From Planctomycetaceae bacterium (GTDB taxonomy: Bacteria > Planctomycetota > Planctomycetia > Planctomycetales > Planctomycetaceae), in NCBI GenBank assembly GCA_020426505.1, contig JAGQPX010000134.1, positions 1 through 64,000 of the forward strand: 64,000 nt of DNA, read 5' to 3'. Below the pieces are notes generated by a model that saw only the letters and a program-made list of their open reading frames with translations, ran no database searches and was not told where the DNA came from. Positions 17,723-27,387 of this stretch are shown here, in pieces. A program made the translations under genes and the position numbers. The stretch's first letter is position 1. Every line of letters begins with the position of its first letter.

Positions 17723-18071
17723 TTTTTCACACCCACTGTCGACAACTTGCGATGAACCTCGCAATAACGTGAAGCCATCAACACAACAGTTTCCGACCCA
17801 AACATGACAACCTTGATAACTGGCCCTCTCGTAGACAGTGCACTGACAACTTTTCCAACACTGTTTAACTGAATATCGACATTACGAAATCAAAAATAAG
17901 GAACCGGAAAACAAACCGTCTGTGAGACTTGGGGCAATGTGCCCAGAGGATGTCACCATCTAACTACGCTACAATACAACGACGACTAAAAAAATTCTTT
18001 GATTGGCAAAGGGACTTGCCAGACATCCATCTGGCGGTGAAGAAGCCGCATGACCATCAAGAGACCGAATC
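17723..18071. other. Candidate origin of replication (oriC) between dnaA and dnaN
   Basis: A 349-base non-coding gap between dnaA and dnaN. It holds two 7/9 matches to the DnaA box TTATCCACA: TTTTTCACA (17723-17731, plus) and TTGTCGACA (17745-17737, minus). A 10-base palindrome CAGTGCACTG lies at 17836-17845. An AT-rich tract at about 17863-17901 could be an unwinding element, and a small hairpin GCCAGA/TCTGGC (18018-18035) precedes dnaN. TACAAT at 17970-17975 may be a dnaN -10 element but has no clear -35. Gene order supports an origin, but the boxes are poor, perhaps because the DnaA recognition loop itself is altered. Confidence 0.5.
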
Positions 18072-19187
18072 ATGAAACTCCAATGTTCCCGCAGCATATT
18101 GGCCTCCGCCTTTCACTCGGTTGGAGGCGTTGTTCCGACTCGCACGCCTAAAGAGATTCTCAAGAACGTCAAATTGATCGTTGCGAATCGGCAAGCAACG
18201 GTTGTTGGCACGGACCAGGAAGTTGGCATTCGTTATACACTACCGGAAGTGGAAACCGACTCATCGGGGGAAGCTCTCATTCCCGCACATCGAATGACCG
18301 CGATTCTTCGGGAAATCCAGGATGATGCTCTTTCGCTGGAGGTTGATGATGGCACCCTTTGGGTGAGAGCCGGAGCGAGCGAATTTCGACTGTCCACGGA
18401 AGACCCCGCAGAGTTTCCAGACGTGGAAGGCTTCACCGGGGAGAATTACCACGCCGTACCTGGAAAAGTTCTCAAGCAACTCATTCACCGGACGATTTTC
18501 GCCACCGATGTCGAAAGCACGCGGTACGCATTGGGCGGCGTCCGACTCGTGCTGACACCCGACACGATCACTTTAGCTGCCACAGACAGTCGTCGATTGG
18601 CGGTCACGCATGCTGGTTGTTCAGCGAAAGGCAACGTCACCGAAGAGCAGGGGGAACCAGTGGTGCCCGCCAAGGCGATGTCACTCATCGAACGCAGCGT
18701 CGCCGATGACGATCAGGAAGTCTGGATTACCGTCCGTAACAACGATGTGTTGGTGAAGTCGGGGCACTCCACGATCTACAGCCGACTGGTCGAAGGCCGG
18801 TTCCCGCGATACCAGGATGTCATTCCCTCTGACTCCAATGCACAGATCGAGATGGTCGTGGGACCGTTTCACTCGGCTGTGCGTCAGGCAATGATCGTCA
18901 CCGATGATGAAAGTCGCGGCGTTGATTTCACCTTTGGCAACGGCACGCTCAAGCTCAGCAGCCAAGTCGCGGACGTCGGAGCCTCCAAGATCGAGATGCC
19001 GATCGGATATGACGGCGACGAAATCGTCGTGACGTTCGATCCCAGGTTCGTCAGCGACTTCCTGAAGGTGTTGGATCCGTCTGCCCAGGTCACTCTCAAG
19101 CTTATCGACGGCAACAGTGCAGCGGTTTTCACGGCGGATGACAACTACTCGTACGTGGTCATGCCTCTTTCCCGCGATCGAGGATGA
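18072..19187 (+). CDS. dnaN: DNA polymerase III beta sliding clamp
   Basis: A 371-residue beta clamp, the ring that tethers DNA polymerase III to DNA. Three similar clamp domains fill the length (standard is about 366-380). Family features are MKLQCSRSILASAFHSVGGVVPTRTPKEILKNVKL at the start (given here as the region 1-35), TRYALGGVRLVLTPDTITLAATDSRRLA in domain II, and the C-terminal peptide-binding edge SYVVMPLSRDRG, close to the usual VMPMR ending. It follows dnaA and precedes the DUF721 gene by 51 bases. Confidence 0.97.
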   Translation: MKLQCSRSILASAFHSVGGVVPTRTPKEILKNVKLIVANRQATVVGTDQEVGIRYTLPEVETDSSGEALIPAHRMTAILREIQDDALSLEVDDGTLWVRAGASEFRLSTEDPAEFPDVEGFTGENYHAVPGKVLKQLIHRTIFATDVESTRYALGGVRLVLTPDTITLAATDSRRLAVTHAGCSAKGNVTEEQGEPVVPAKAMSLIERSVADDDQEVWITVRNNDVLVKSGHSTIYSRLVEGRFPRYQDVIPSDSNAQIEMVVGPFHSAVRQAMIVTDDESRGVDFTFGNGTLKLSSQVADVGASKIEMPIGYDGDEIVVTFDPRFVSDFLKVLDPSAQVTLKLIDGNSAAVFTADDNYSYVVMPLSRDRG

Positions 19188-19238
19188 CTTGACAGGCGTC
19201 ATTTTGCAGACAGACGTTCCGATGGAGAATGAGGCCGG

Positions 19239-19568
19239 ATGAAGTCAACCTCGAAACGACGATCCGAAGAACCGCAGGCACTGGGCGATGTGCTCTCACA
19301 GTTGTTCACATTGCGAGGGTACGACCGGGTGCAGACGAACCGGCAATTGCAGAATGTCTGGAGAGAAGTGGCCGGTGAGTCACTCGCCAGTCGGACGAAA
19401 GCCCAGGGAATCAAGAATGGTGTGCTGCAAGTGACTGTCAACAATTCAGCAACGCTCCAGGAACTGGAGTCATTCCACAAGTTCTCACTCCGCGAGCGTC
19501 TGGTCACTGAACACAGCGATCTGTCGATCAGCGACATCCGATTCCGCCTGAATTCAGCGACACGATAA
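19239..19568 (+). CDS. DUF721 protein, DciA-like helicase-loading factor
   Basis: A 109-residue DUF721 protein. The motif LQNVWREVAGESLASRTKAQGIKNGVL and the following LQVTVNNSATLQELESF match the KH-like domain of DciA, which helps load the replicative helicase DnaB in bacteria lacking DnaC. It sits between dnaN and gyrB, the place usually occupied by recF (often followed by DUF721), and recF is absent here. Context and family agree on a replication role; helicase loading in this organism is inferred. Confidence 0.85.
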   Translation: MKSTSKRRSEEPQALGDVLSQLFTLRGYDRVQTNRQLQNVWREVAGESLASRTKAQGIKNGVLQVTVNNSATLQELESFHKFSLRERLVTEHSDLSISDIRFRLNSATR

Positions 19569-19631
19569 TCGAATCCGCGAATAGACAATTCCAAGTATCA
19601 ACAGTTCATCGAGATTGAGGAGTCACCCACG

Positions 19632-22205
19632 GTGGCGAATTCCAAAGAGACAGACGAGTCATCATCCGCTTACGGTTCAGAACAGATTCGTGCACTCGAG
19701 GGGGTGGAAGGCATCCGCCTGCGACCCGAGATGTATATTGGCGGTCGTGATCTGCACGGACTCCATCACCTGATTTACGAGTTGGTGGCCAACTCGATCG
19801 ACGAAGCCGTCAATGGTCATGCGACCTATATCTCGGTCACCGTCCACGGCGATGGGTCTTGTACGGTCATGGACGACGGGCGCGGCATTCCGGTTGGTCA
19901 AATGGCCGACATGGATAACCGCTCGGCGTTGGAAGTGGTTTTTACGGAGATTCATGCGGGTGGAAAGTTTGATCGCACCAGTGGGTACACGGTCGGCACG
20001 GGCGGCTTGCATGGCGTCGGAATCACCGCCGTCAACGCATGTAGCGAATGGCTGGAAGCTGAAATTCGCCGCGAAGGACATGTTTGGACGATGGAGTTCG
20101 TCAAGGGAGAGATGTCAGCCGAACTCACCAAACTGGGAGCGACGGATCAAACAGGGACGAAGATCACTTTCAAGCCGGATGCCACGATCTTTCCTAACCC
20201 AACGTTTTCCTATGACGTTTTACACAAGACGCTCCAGGATGCGGCATTCCTCAATGCGGGACTGCGACTCAAGATTGCTGACGAGCGAACCGGACAATCT
20301 GATGAGTTCTACTACGAAGATGGTTTGGTCGCTTTCGTGGAGCATCTCAACCGGACCGAGAACGCTATCTTTCCCACAGTGATTCACATCCAGGGTGAGC
20401 AGGAAGGAGACAAGGGTCCGGTCGGCGTCGATGTGGCACTGCAATACAATGATGGGTTTTCCGAGAACATCCGCTGTTATGCCAACGGCATCTACAACTC
20501 CGAGGGTGGCTCGCATCTCAGTGGGTTTCGTTCAGCCCTGACGCGCGTGCTGAACGCCTACGGAAAGAAAGCCAACATCTTTAAGGATGCCGCACCGCAG
20601 GGAGAGGATTTTCGAGAAGGGATCGCGGCGGTAATCACCGTGCGGCATCCGGACCCCAGCTTTGAAGCTCAAACCAAGATCAAGCTCACAAATCCGGAAG
20701 TTGACGGCATCGTGGCGTCTGTCGTCGGAGAAGGGCTCACGAAGTTTCTGGAAGAAAATCCCACGATCGCGAAGACGATCTGCAACAAGGGACTTCGAGC
20801 AGCAGAAGCCCGCGAAGCGGCTCGCAAGGCTCGCGATTTGGCCCGTGACAAGAACAAGGTCAGCGGTGGCGGACTCCCTGAGAAACTTCGAGACTGTCGC
20901 AATCACTCGCTCGACGTTTCCGAGTTGTATTTGGTGGAAGGTGACTCCGCCGGTGGATCTGCCGATACGGGTCGTGACTCGGCAACGCAGGCGATCCTCC
21001 CGCTACGGGGCAAGATTCTGAACGTTGAGAAAGCGCAGATCGTCAAGGTGCTGGGGAACAAGGAAGTTGCCGCGATGTTCAAGGCGATTGGCATCCCCCC
21101 GATGGCCGAAGAGATCGATGTCAACAAGCGACGATATGGCAAGATCATTCTGATGACTGATGCCGACGTCGACGGGTCCCATATTCGCACGCTGTTGTTG
21201 ACCTTCCTCTTCCGCCATATGCGGGAACTGGTCAAGCAGGGTTGTGTTTACGTCGCCCAACCACCGCTCTACCGCGTGCTGCCCAAGGGGAAGCGGAAGC
21301 AGGATCCTCGGTACGTGCAGACCCATGAAGAAATGATGACGGAACTGCTGGAGTTGGGAATGGGTGAGACGACACTCACCCTGCACCCCCGTGAGAGTCT
21401 GCTCTCGGAGGCGTTAGGTCATCTCGAACGCGGGACTCGTGCCGACGAGCAGTCGTTGAGCAATGAGCAACTTCGCCAACTGGCAGAGTTGATGTCGCAA
21501 ATCGAGGAACCGCTGGAAACACTCGAACGTCGAGGAATCAGCCTGCGTCGTTTGGCCATCGATCACACGACCGAAGCAGGCATGCTCCCTCGATATCGTG
21601 TCTTTCTCGGAGTCGATGAGCACTGGTTTGCCAGTAAGTCGCAGATGGATGATTTTCTGGCAACGGAGAAACAGAAGATCGGTTCAGAGATCAAAGTTGC
21701 TGATGAGATCCCCCAAGCCGATCAGAATGGAGATGAGTCGGAAGGAGCAAAAGTCGAGGAAGAGCAAACTGAGTTGCAGGTGACCGATCTGCACGAGGTG
21801 CGAAGCATCAACAATGTCTTGAAAACGCTACAAGCAGATTTTGGATTATCACTGAACGACCTGATTCCCGCCCCTCCCCGAAATGCGGAAGCTGTGTATC
21901 CCTACACGATCGAAGCCGAAGAGACTCCCAAGCGTCTGACGAGTCTTCGTGAACTTGTTCCGACGCTGCGGGACACGGGTGGGCGCGGGTTGATCTACAC
22001 CCGTTTCAAAGGGTTGGGCGAAATGAATCCCAACGAATTGTTTGAAACGGCCATGGATCCGGAGACACGGGTTCTCAAACAGGTCACACTGGAGGATGCC
22101 GCGGCTGCTGAGGAGATTTTCCGAGTCCTCATGGGCGATCACGTCGAACCTCGCCGCGAGTTTATCGAGAAGCACGCATTGGAAGTGAAGGATCTGGACA
22201 TCTAG
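19632..22205 (+). CDS. gyrB: DNA gyrase subunit B
   Basis: An 857-residue gyrase B subunit (ATPase half of the supercoiling enzyme). GHKL ATPase motifs are LVANSIDEA, DDGRGIP and GGLHGVG; the Toprim motifs are YLVEGDSAGGSADTGRD and LMTDADVDGSHI. The C-terminal FKGLGEMNP is conserved. Between the Toprim region and that motif there is an insertion of about 170 residues including an acidic stretch (QADQNGDESEGAKVEEEQ), which makes it longer than the 640-residue form and similar in size to the Escherichia coli type. The start is GTG 19632, supported by GAGGAG nine bases upstream. Confidence 0.96.
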   Translation: MANSKETDESSSAYGSEQIRALEGVEGIRLRPEMYIGGRDLHGLHHLIYELVANSIDEAVNGHATYISVTVHGDGSCTVMDDGRGIPVGQMADMDNRSALEVVFTEIHAGGKFDRTSGYTVGTGGLHGVGITAVNACSEWLEAEIRREGHVWTMEFVKGEMSAELTKLGATDQTGTKITFKPDATIFPNPTFSYDVLHKTLQDAAFLNAGLRLKIADERTGQSDEFYYEDGLVAFVEHLNRTENAIFPTVIHIQGEQEGDKGPVGVDVALQYNDGFSENIRCYANGIYNSEGGSHLSGFRSALTRVLNAYGKKANIFKDAAPQGEDFREGIAAVITVRHPDPSFEAQTKIKLTNPEVDGIVASVVGEGLTKFLEENPTIAKTICNKGLRAAEAREAARKARDLARDKNKVSGGGLPEKLRDCRNHSLDVSELYLVEGDSAGGSADTGRDSATQAILPLRGKILNVEKAQIVKVLGNKEVAAMFKAIGIPPMAEEIDVNKRRYGKIILMTDADVDGSHIRTLLLTFLFRHMRELVKQGCVYVAQPPLYRVLPKGKRKQDPRYVQTHEEMMTELLELGMGETTLTLHPRESLLSEALGHLERGTRADEQSLSNEQLRQLAELMSQIEEPLETLERRGISLRRLAIDHTTEAGMLPRYRVFLGVDEHWFASKSQMDDFLATEKQKIGSEIKVADEIPQADQNGDESEGAKVEEEQTELQVTDLHEVRSINNVLKTLQADFGLSLNDLIPAPPRNAEAVYPYTIEAEETPKRLTSLRELVPTLRDTGGRGLIYTRFKGLGEMNPNELFETAMDPETRVLKQVTLEDAAAAEEIFRVLMGDHVEPRREFIEKHALEVKDLDI

Positions 22206-22237
22206 CAACGCTCACAACTGCGATAGGAGACGACATC

Positions 22238-23329
22238 ATGACAGCCATCACTCGCCGAGACTTTGTGCAGGGCATGGCCGCCGCCGGCCTAGCGAGTTTG
22301 GGCTTGGGAACACTTGCCAATCCGGCTGAAGCGTTTACGGGCGGGCAAGGGATGCAGTTCGGGCTGGTGACTTATCTCTGGGGCAAGGAAATGGACCTGC
22401 CCACATTGCTGGACACGTGCGAGAAGGCAGGCATTCTCGGAGTCGAGCTTCGAACCGAGCATGCGCATGGTGTCGAGCCGATGTTGTCCAAAGCCGAGCG
22501 AACGGAGATTCGCAAACGCTTCGCCGACAGCCCCGTCACACTCGTGGGCTATGGCTCCAATGCGCAGTACCACGAAGCCGACCCCGAAAAATTGCAGGCG
22601 AATATCGAACTCACCAAGAAGTACATCGATCTCATGCACGACTGCGGCGGCAGTGGCGTGAAGGTCAAACCCAACGCTTTACCGGATGATGTGCCTCATG
22701 ATCAGACGATCGAACAGATCGGCAAGGCTCTCAATCAGGTTGCGGCCTACGGAGAAGGATTCGGACAACAGATTCGCGTCGAAGTGCACGGCCGGCAAAC
22801 AAGCGAACTCCCCATCATGAAGGCCATCTTCGATGTCGCCGATCATCCCAACTCAACCATCTGCTGGAACTCGAACGACGTCGACCTGAATGGTGAAGGC
22901 CTTGAGCACAACTTCAACCTCGTCAAGGACCGTTTCGGTGACACCGTCCATGTGCGAGAGTTGAACATGGGAGACTATCCGTATCAGCAACTGATGAATC
23001 TGTTCGCTGACATGGATTACAGCGGGTGGATTCTGCTGGAAGCACGCACGAATCCCGAGGACAAAGTCGCGGCGCTGATCGAACAGCGTGAGGTATTCGA
23101 GCAGATGTTGGCCACTTATCGAGGTCCTGACAACTTGTTGGCAGCAGACGATCATTCACCAGTTCCGTCGATTGAAGTGACTCCAGCACCTATCGCCCAG
23201 AGGACAGACCAAGGTGGATGCTGTCAATTTCAGTCCTATGCTCCTCCCATTTGCTCAACCCCATGCCACATGGCCCCCTTGAGTCTTGGGCGACGAGTTC
23301 GACGATTCAGATACCGCTTCCGTCGTTGA
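22238..23329 (+). CDS. Tat-exported sugar phosphate isomerase/epimerase-like TIM-barrel protein
   Basis: A 363-residue AP-endonuclease-2-like TIM-barrel protein. The twin-arginine signal TRRDFVQGMAAAGLASLGLG opens the protein, so it is exported folded. The barrel includes GVELRTEHAHG, GSGVKVKPNA, QIRVEVHGR, ICWNSNDVDLNG and YSGWILLEAR, with Glu, His and Asp positions suitable for a metal site. The last 50 residues or so (from about 310) are Cys-, Pro- and Arg-rich and do not look like part of the barrel; the stop may have been lost and the tail added by read-through of former intergenic DNA. A GGAG sequence precedes the ATG. Substrate unknown. Confidence 0.83.
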   Translation: MTAITRRDFVQGMAAAGLASLGLGTLANPAEAFTGGQGMQFGLVTYLWGKEMDLPTLLDTCEKAGILGVELRTEHAHGVEPMLSKAERTEIRKRFADSPVTLVGYGSNAQYHEADPEKLQANIELTKKYIDLMHDCGGSGVKVKPNALPDDVPHDQTIEQIGKALNQVAAYGEGFGQQIRVEVHGRQTSELPIMKAIFDVADHPNSTICWNSNDVDLNGEGLEHNFNLVKDRFGDTVHVRELNMGDYPYQQLMNLFADMDYSGWILLEARTNPEDKVAALIEQREVFEQMLATYRGPDNLLAADDHSPVPSIEVTPAPIAQRTDQGGCCQFQSYAPPICSTPCHMAPLSLGRRVRRFRYRFRR

Positions 23330-23393
23330 AGCATAGTAGCACTTCTTGTCCGCTGCTCGGGTTGGACATCCGGAAGGCGAAATAGCGAGCGGA

Positions 23394-24275
23394 TCAGGCT
23401 GTCGGGCAGAGGCCGAGTGCGTCGAGAATGCGCTCGCAGGCTTGGGACTGATTGAGCACGTAGAAGTGCATGCCGGGCACACCGGAGTCGATCAGTTCGC
23501 GACATTGGTCGATGGCATATTCCACGCCAATGTCGAACTGGGCTCGATCGTCATCCTGCACAGCTTCAAGGCGTTGAGAGAGATCCTTAGGGAAAAACGC
23601 CTGACACATACTGGTGATACGCTTAATGCGGGCGAACGAGGTGATCGGCATGATCCCCGGTACGAGCGGAACAGAGATCCCTGCAGCCGAGTAAGCATCG
23701 CGAAAGCGAAAGAAGTTGCTGTTGTTGTAGAACAACTGAGTGAACACAGCATTGGCTCCCGCATCAACCTTGCGTTTGAGGTTGTCGAGATCGGTTTTGG
23801 CGTCGGGAGCCTCCGGATGTTTCTCTGGATAGCCCGCGACTCCGATGCCCATGTCAGGGGTATGCGCGCGAATGAGTTCGACGAGTTCGTTCGCATGACG
23901 GAGTCCGCCCTCGACCGCCTGAAAGGTCTCTTCGCCCAGCGGTGGATCACCCCGCAAGGCCATGATGTTGCGGATACCATTGGCGTGCGCGTATGTCAGC
24001 CAGTCCTTCAACTCATCAACCGTTGAGCCGACACAGGTGAAGTGAGCCGTCGCAGGGGTGTTGAGTTCACTCTGAATTCGGTGGCAGAGTTCGACCGTCC
24101 GTGTCTGGGTGGACCCACCCGCTCCATAGGTGCAGGACACGAATGCAGGAGCAAATGCCTTAAGCCGCTGAAGGTGTTCGAAGAGGGCATCGTCTCCCTG
24201 GGAGGTCTTCGGCGGGAAGATCTCGATGGAAAGATCGAGCGAATTCGGCTGATACAGGTCACGCATGGTTTGCAT
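23394..24275 (-). CDS. metF: Methylenetetrahydrofolate reductase
   Basis: A 293-residue 5,10-methylenetetrahydrofolate reductase, the FAD enzyme that makes 5-methyl-THF for methionine synthesis. Family landmarks are [17 protein letters not shown] near the N terminus with the catalytic Glu in [39 protein letters not shown] and FTQLFYNN, and [11 protein letters not shown] 24275 or 24266 may be the start; upstream extension uses a TTG. With the methyltransferase and ahcY genes it forms a methyl-cycle neighbourhood. Confidence 0.95.
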   Translation of the reverse strand: MQTMRDLYQPNSLDLSIEIFPPKTSQGDDALFEHLQRLKAFAPAFVSCTYGAGGSTQTRTVELCHRIQSELNTPATAHFTCVGSTVDELKDWLTYAHANGIRNIMALRGDPPLGEETFQAVEGGLRHANELVELIRAHTPDMGIGVAGYPEKHPEAPDAKTDLDNLKRKVDAGANAVFTQLFYNNSNFFRFRDAYSAAGISVPLVPGIMPITSFARIKRITSMCQAFFPKDLSQRLEAVQDDDRAQFDIGVEYAIDQCRELIDSGVPGMHFYVLNQSQACERILDALGLCPTA

Positions 24276-24326
24276 GTGGGATTGGTTTGTCGTGTTCAGC
24301 AATGCACTTGCCCGATTCCAAATGGG

Positions 24327-25559
24327 TCAGGCAGCGCGAACGGTCGTGCCTTTGGGCGATTCAACCGATGCATCCGATTCTTGCAGACCGGGTTGACTTT
24401 CTGCAAACAACTCCCGAATTCGCTGTTTGGCGGATTCCGAAACCCGCCCATCCCTGTGGACGACAGGCGATGACGCGGGCTTGACGGAAGCGGTCAAAAG
24501 CGTGTCCGAGTTGTGCCGGGCAAAGGGGTTTCGACCCGAAAGTGCCTGCACCAGCAGATGACGGGGTGACGGTTTCACAAAGGGGCCTCGGTTAACCGAC
24601 GCGTCTCGGCAGTTGTGAGGGAAGATCCGATGTAGCTCAAAACCGGCGGTCACCAGAGCGGCCTGCAGTTGACCCATATCGAACCCTTCACCCGGCTTGT
24701 TATGGAATTCGGCGACGGCGTTCCATGTCTGCACTTGCTCGGAACCGTGGAACACGCGACGCCGTCCAAGAGACAGCATCTGGTAGACCGGTCGCCGGAG
24801 TGCGTAGAGTTGCAGCGCCAGCCATCCCCACTGAGCGGCCCGGCCATTCGGATCAAAGTCGGTCAGGAACACGCCGCCCGTGCTGAGCGCACGATGGGCC
24901 TGCTGGATCAGCCGATCAGGACGGTACAGGTGATGCAGGACGGACGAGGCCGTGACCAGTCCAAGCGACGATTCCGCGAAGGGCAGTCTCTCCGCGTCGC
25001 CAAGCACGGCGTGATAACCCTTGCGGCGGACGGCTCGTAAACCGGACAGACTGACATCCATGCCGATCTTCGGACCGTCGAGGACAGCCGAGAAGAACTC
25101 GAGCACATTTCCTGCGCCACATCCGACATCGACGTGAGTGCCGGTCCGCGAGTTCGTCGCTTCGCGGTACGCATTGACAAGACGTGATCGCGTCACTTCG
25201 TCCGCATGGACTCCTTCGGTGTCATAGGCATCAGAGATCTCGTCATACACATGGATGTTGGCTGCTTTGACGTCCTGTTCCGTCGGGTCGACCTGACTGA
25301 CGTCCTGGTCGAGTTCGCCGAACGTCTGCTCCAGCACTCGGGACCAGAGGATCGGGATACCGTCAGCCGAGATGGGAAACATCCGACGACAGCTGTTGCA
25401 GACGATCTGATGGTCCGGCCGAGACTCCTCACGAAGCGCGATTCGCCACTCGTCAGCACGTGCGTCGGAGGCGGACTCAATTGACAAGCGATGAGGCTCT
25501 TGGCATTCCGGACAACTGAGATGCGGAAGCAGATCATGCAGAGATGTGGACATAGGCAT
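24327..25559 (-). CDS. SAM-dependent methyltransferase with N-terminal zinc-ribbon-like segment
   Basis: A 410-residue class I methyltransferase. The N terminus has CPEC (about residues 16-19) and CNSC (about 55-58), a Trm112/YcaR-like zinc-ribbon arrangement. The Rossmann core shows motif I HVDVGCGAGNVLEFF, motif II-like IGMDVSLSGLRA, and LVTASSVLHHLYRPDRL with GGVFLTDFDPNG. The C-terminal 110 residues are variable, with a low-complexity end. ATG 25559 or 25553 begins the conserved part; an upstream TTG start at 25661 is possible. Substrate is not predictable. Lies 51 bases upstream of metF on the same strand. Confidence 0.85.
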   Translation of the reverse strand: MPMSTSLHDLLPHLSCPECQEPHRLSIESASDARADEWRIALREESRPDHQIVCNSCRRMFPISADGIPILWSRVLEQTFGELDQDVSQVDPTEQDVKAANIHVYDEISDAYDTEGVHADEVTRSRLVNAYREATNSRTGTHVDVGCGAGNVLEFFSAVLDGPKIGMDVSLSGLRAVRRKGYHAVLGDAERLPFAESSLGLVTASSVLHHLYRPDRLIQQAHRALSTGGVFLTDFDPNGRAAQWGWLALQLYALRRPVYQMLSLGRRRVFHGSEQVQTWNAVAEFHNKPGEGFDMGQLQAALVTAGFELHRIFPHNCRDASVNRGPFVKPSPRHLLVQALSGRNPFARHNSDTLLTASVKPASSPVVHRDGRVSESAKQRIRELFAESQPGLQESDASVESPKGTTVRAA

Positions 25560-26027
25560 GGGGCGAGGTCCAAGAGGAGGGCGAACGTCGATCCAAGACC
25601 GGCTGGCGGTCTCAAGCGACTTTCGGATGTGAGGAGATGATTGAGCGGACGGCGAAGTCAAGTCATCGTCCGTGAGAGAGGAGCGGTACTTTTAGCCGGA
25701 GTTCCCCCATCGCGCAAGTCGAGATTCTCGAGCCCCTCATTGCTCTGAAGGGTGATTCATGAGCGGCGAATTCTCCGAAATCCTGTGATACAAGGGAGAA
25801 GAGACGTTGTTGGAGGGCGGCGGACTGACTATCTTCCTTCAAGACAATGGCGGCACAAACCACGAATTCGGCAAGATTCGCCTGAATTCACCAGTCGATT
25901 GACGCTCGGAGCTCGATCCGACTTCCTCTGAGGGTCTCCTCTGGTCCTCACAGAGCCGTCTTCAACAGATCCGTCTTTTGGACTACACACGCATTCATTC
26001 TCATTCAGAGAACAAAGGCAAAGCACG
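25560..26027. promoter_or_regulatory. Intergenic region upstream of ahcY
   Basis: The 468 bases separate the methyltransferase and ahcY, transcribed apart. I looked for an S-adenosylhomocysteine riboswitch, commonly found before ahcY, and did not recognise its conserved core. A bulged hairpin (CTCTG-AGG paired with CCT-CACAGAG) spans about 25930-25959. A TTGACG hexamer at 25899-25904 has no matching -10. Short EcoRI-like GAATTC sequences repeat but suggest nothing specific. Confidence 0.35.
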
Positions 26028-27356
26028 ATGTCGACGACAGAAACTCTCCCCTATCGCGTGAAGGATATCTCACTCGCCGATTTTGGCCGTAAGGAGATCG
26101 AACTTGCTGAGATCGAAATGCCCGGTCTGATGGCACTTCGCGAGAAGTATGGGGAAAGCAAGCCCCTCAAGGGAGCACGGATCGCCGGTTGTCTGCATAT
26201 GACGATCCAGACAGCCGTCCTGATGGAAACGCTGGTCGAGTTGGGTGCCGAAGTCCGTTGGTCGAGCTGCAACATCTTCTCAACCCAGGATCATGCAGCC
26301 GCAGCGATGGCAGCAGCCGGCATCGCCGTTTTCGCGTGGAAGGGCATGAATGAGGAGGAATTCGACTGGTGCATCGAGCAGACGCTGTTTTGGCCGGATG
26401 GCAAGCCGCTCAACCTGATTCTCGATGACGGCGGCGACCTCACCTACATGGTGCACCAGAAGTATCCCGAGCTCATGGAGGGGATCAAAGGTCTTACCGA
26501 AGAGACGACAACAGGCGTGCATCGCCTGCATCAGATGCACGAAGAGGGAAAATTGGGCATGCCCGCAATCAATGTCAACGACTCTGTGACGAAGAGCAAG
26601 TTTGACAACCTTTACGGCTGCCGTGAGTCACTGGCAGACGGCATCAAGCGTGCAACCGACGTGATGGTTGCCGGCAAAGTTGTGGTGATCTGCGGATACG
26701 GCGATGTTGGCAAGGGTTGCGCCGACGCGATGAAGGGTCTGGGTGCGCGGGTGATCATCACCGAGATTGACCCGATCTGTGCGCTCCAGGCTGCCATGGA
26801 GGGCTACGAGGTCACCACGGTTGAGGAAGTGGCCAATGCCGGGGACATCTTCGTGACCACGACCGGCTGTCGTGACGTCATTCGCGGTGAACATCTGGAT
26901 GCCATGAAGCACAACGCGATTGTCTGCAATATCGGCCACTTTGATCTCGAGATCGACATCGCGTACTTGAACGGACGGTCGGATGTCGAAAAAGAATCAA
27001 TAAAAAAGGACTCCGACGTCGGCGGTCCGGTCGATAAATATACCTATCCCGATGGCAAGAGCCTGTTGGTTCTTGCTGAGGGTCGATTGGTGAATCTGGG
27101 ATGCGCGACCGGACATCCGTCGTTTGTGATGTCAAACAGTTTTACCAACCAGACGATCGGGCAAATCGAGCTGTGGACTCGCGGTGATGAGTACGAGATC
27201 GGCGTGCATGTGCTGCCGAAGCATCTCGACGAGGAAGTCGCCCGGCTCCACCTCGACAAACTGGGGGTGAAGTTGACCAAGCTCACTCCCGAGCAGGCGA
27301 AGTACATCAACGTCCCTGTCGATGGGCCGTTCAAGCCTGACTACTATCGGTACTGA
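26028..27356 (+). CDS. ahcY: Adenosylhomocysteinase (SAH hydrolase)
   Basis: A 442-residue S-adenosylhomocysteine hydrolase, which splits SAH into homocysteine and adenosine and so keeps methylation reactions running. Landmarks are [60 protein letters not shown], the NAD site [13 protein letters not shown], and the C-terminal PDYYRY. Lys and Tyr at the end are the usual cofactor contacts. Length fits the family. It lies near metF and a methyltransferase, giving a methyl-cycle cluster. Confidence 0.97.
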   Translation: MSTTETLPYRVKDISLADFGRKEIELAEIEMPGLMALREKYGESKPLKGARIAGCLHMTIQTAVLMETLVELGAEVRWSSCNIFSTQDHAAAAMAAAGIAVFAWKGMNEEEFDWCIEQTLFWPDGKPLNLILDDGGDLTYMVHQKYPELMEGIKGLTEETTTGVHRLHQMHEEGKLGMPAINVNDSVTKSKFDNLYGCRESLADGIKRATDVMVAGKVVVICGYGDVGKGCADAMKGLGARVIITEIDPICALQAAMEGYEVTTVEEVANAGDIFVTTTGCRDVIRGEHLDAMKHNAIVCNIGHFDLEIDIAYLNGRSDVEKESIKKDSDVGGPVDKYTYPDGKSLLVLAEGRLVNLGCATGHPSFVMSNSFTNQTIGQIELWTRGDEYEIGVHVLPKHLDEEVARLHLDKLGVKLTKLTPEQAKYINVPVDGPFKPDYYRY

Positions 27357-27387
27357 CCACACCGCCAATTGAGCAGGGGCCGTCAAC

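Noticed and set aside
25560-26027. SAH riboswitch before ahcY
   Set aside because: The conserved core of the SAH riboswitch is not visible; only a bulged hairpin was seen. A covariance-model search would be decisive.
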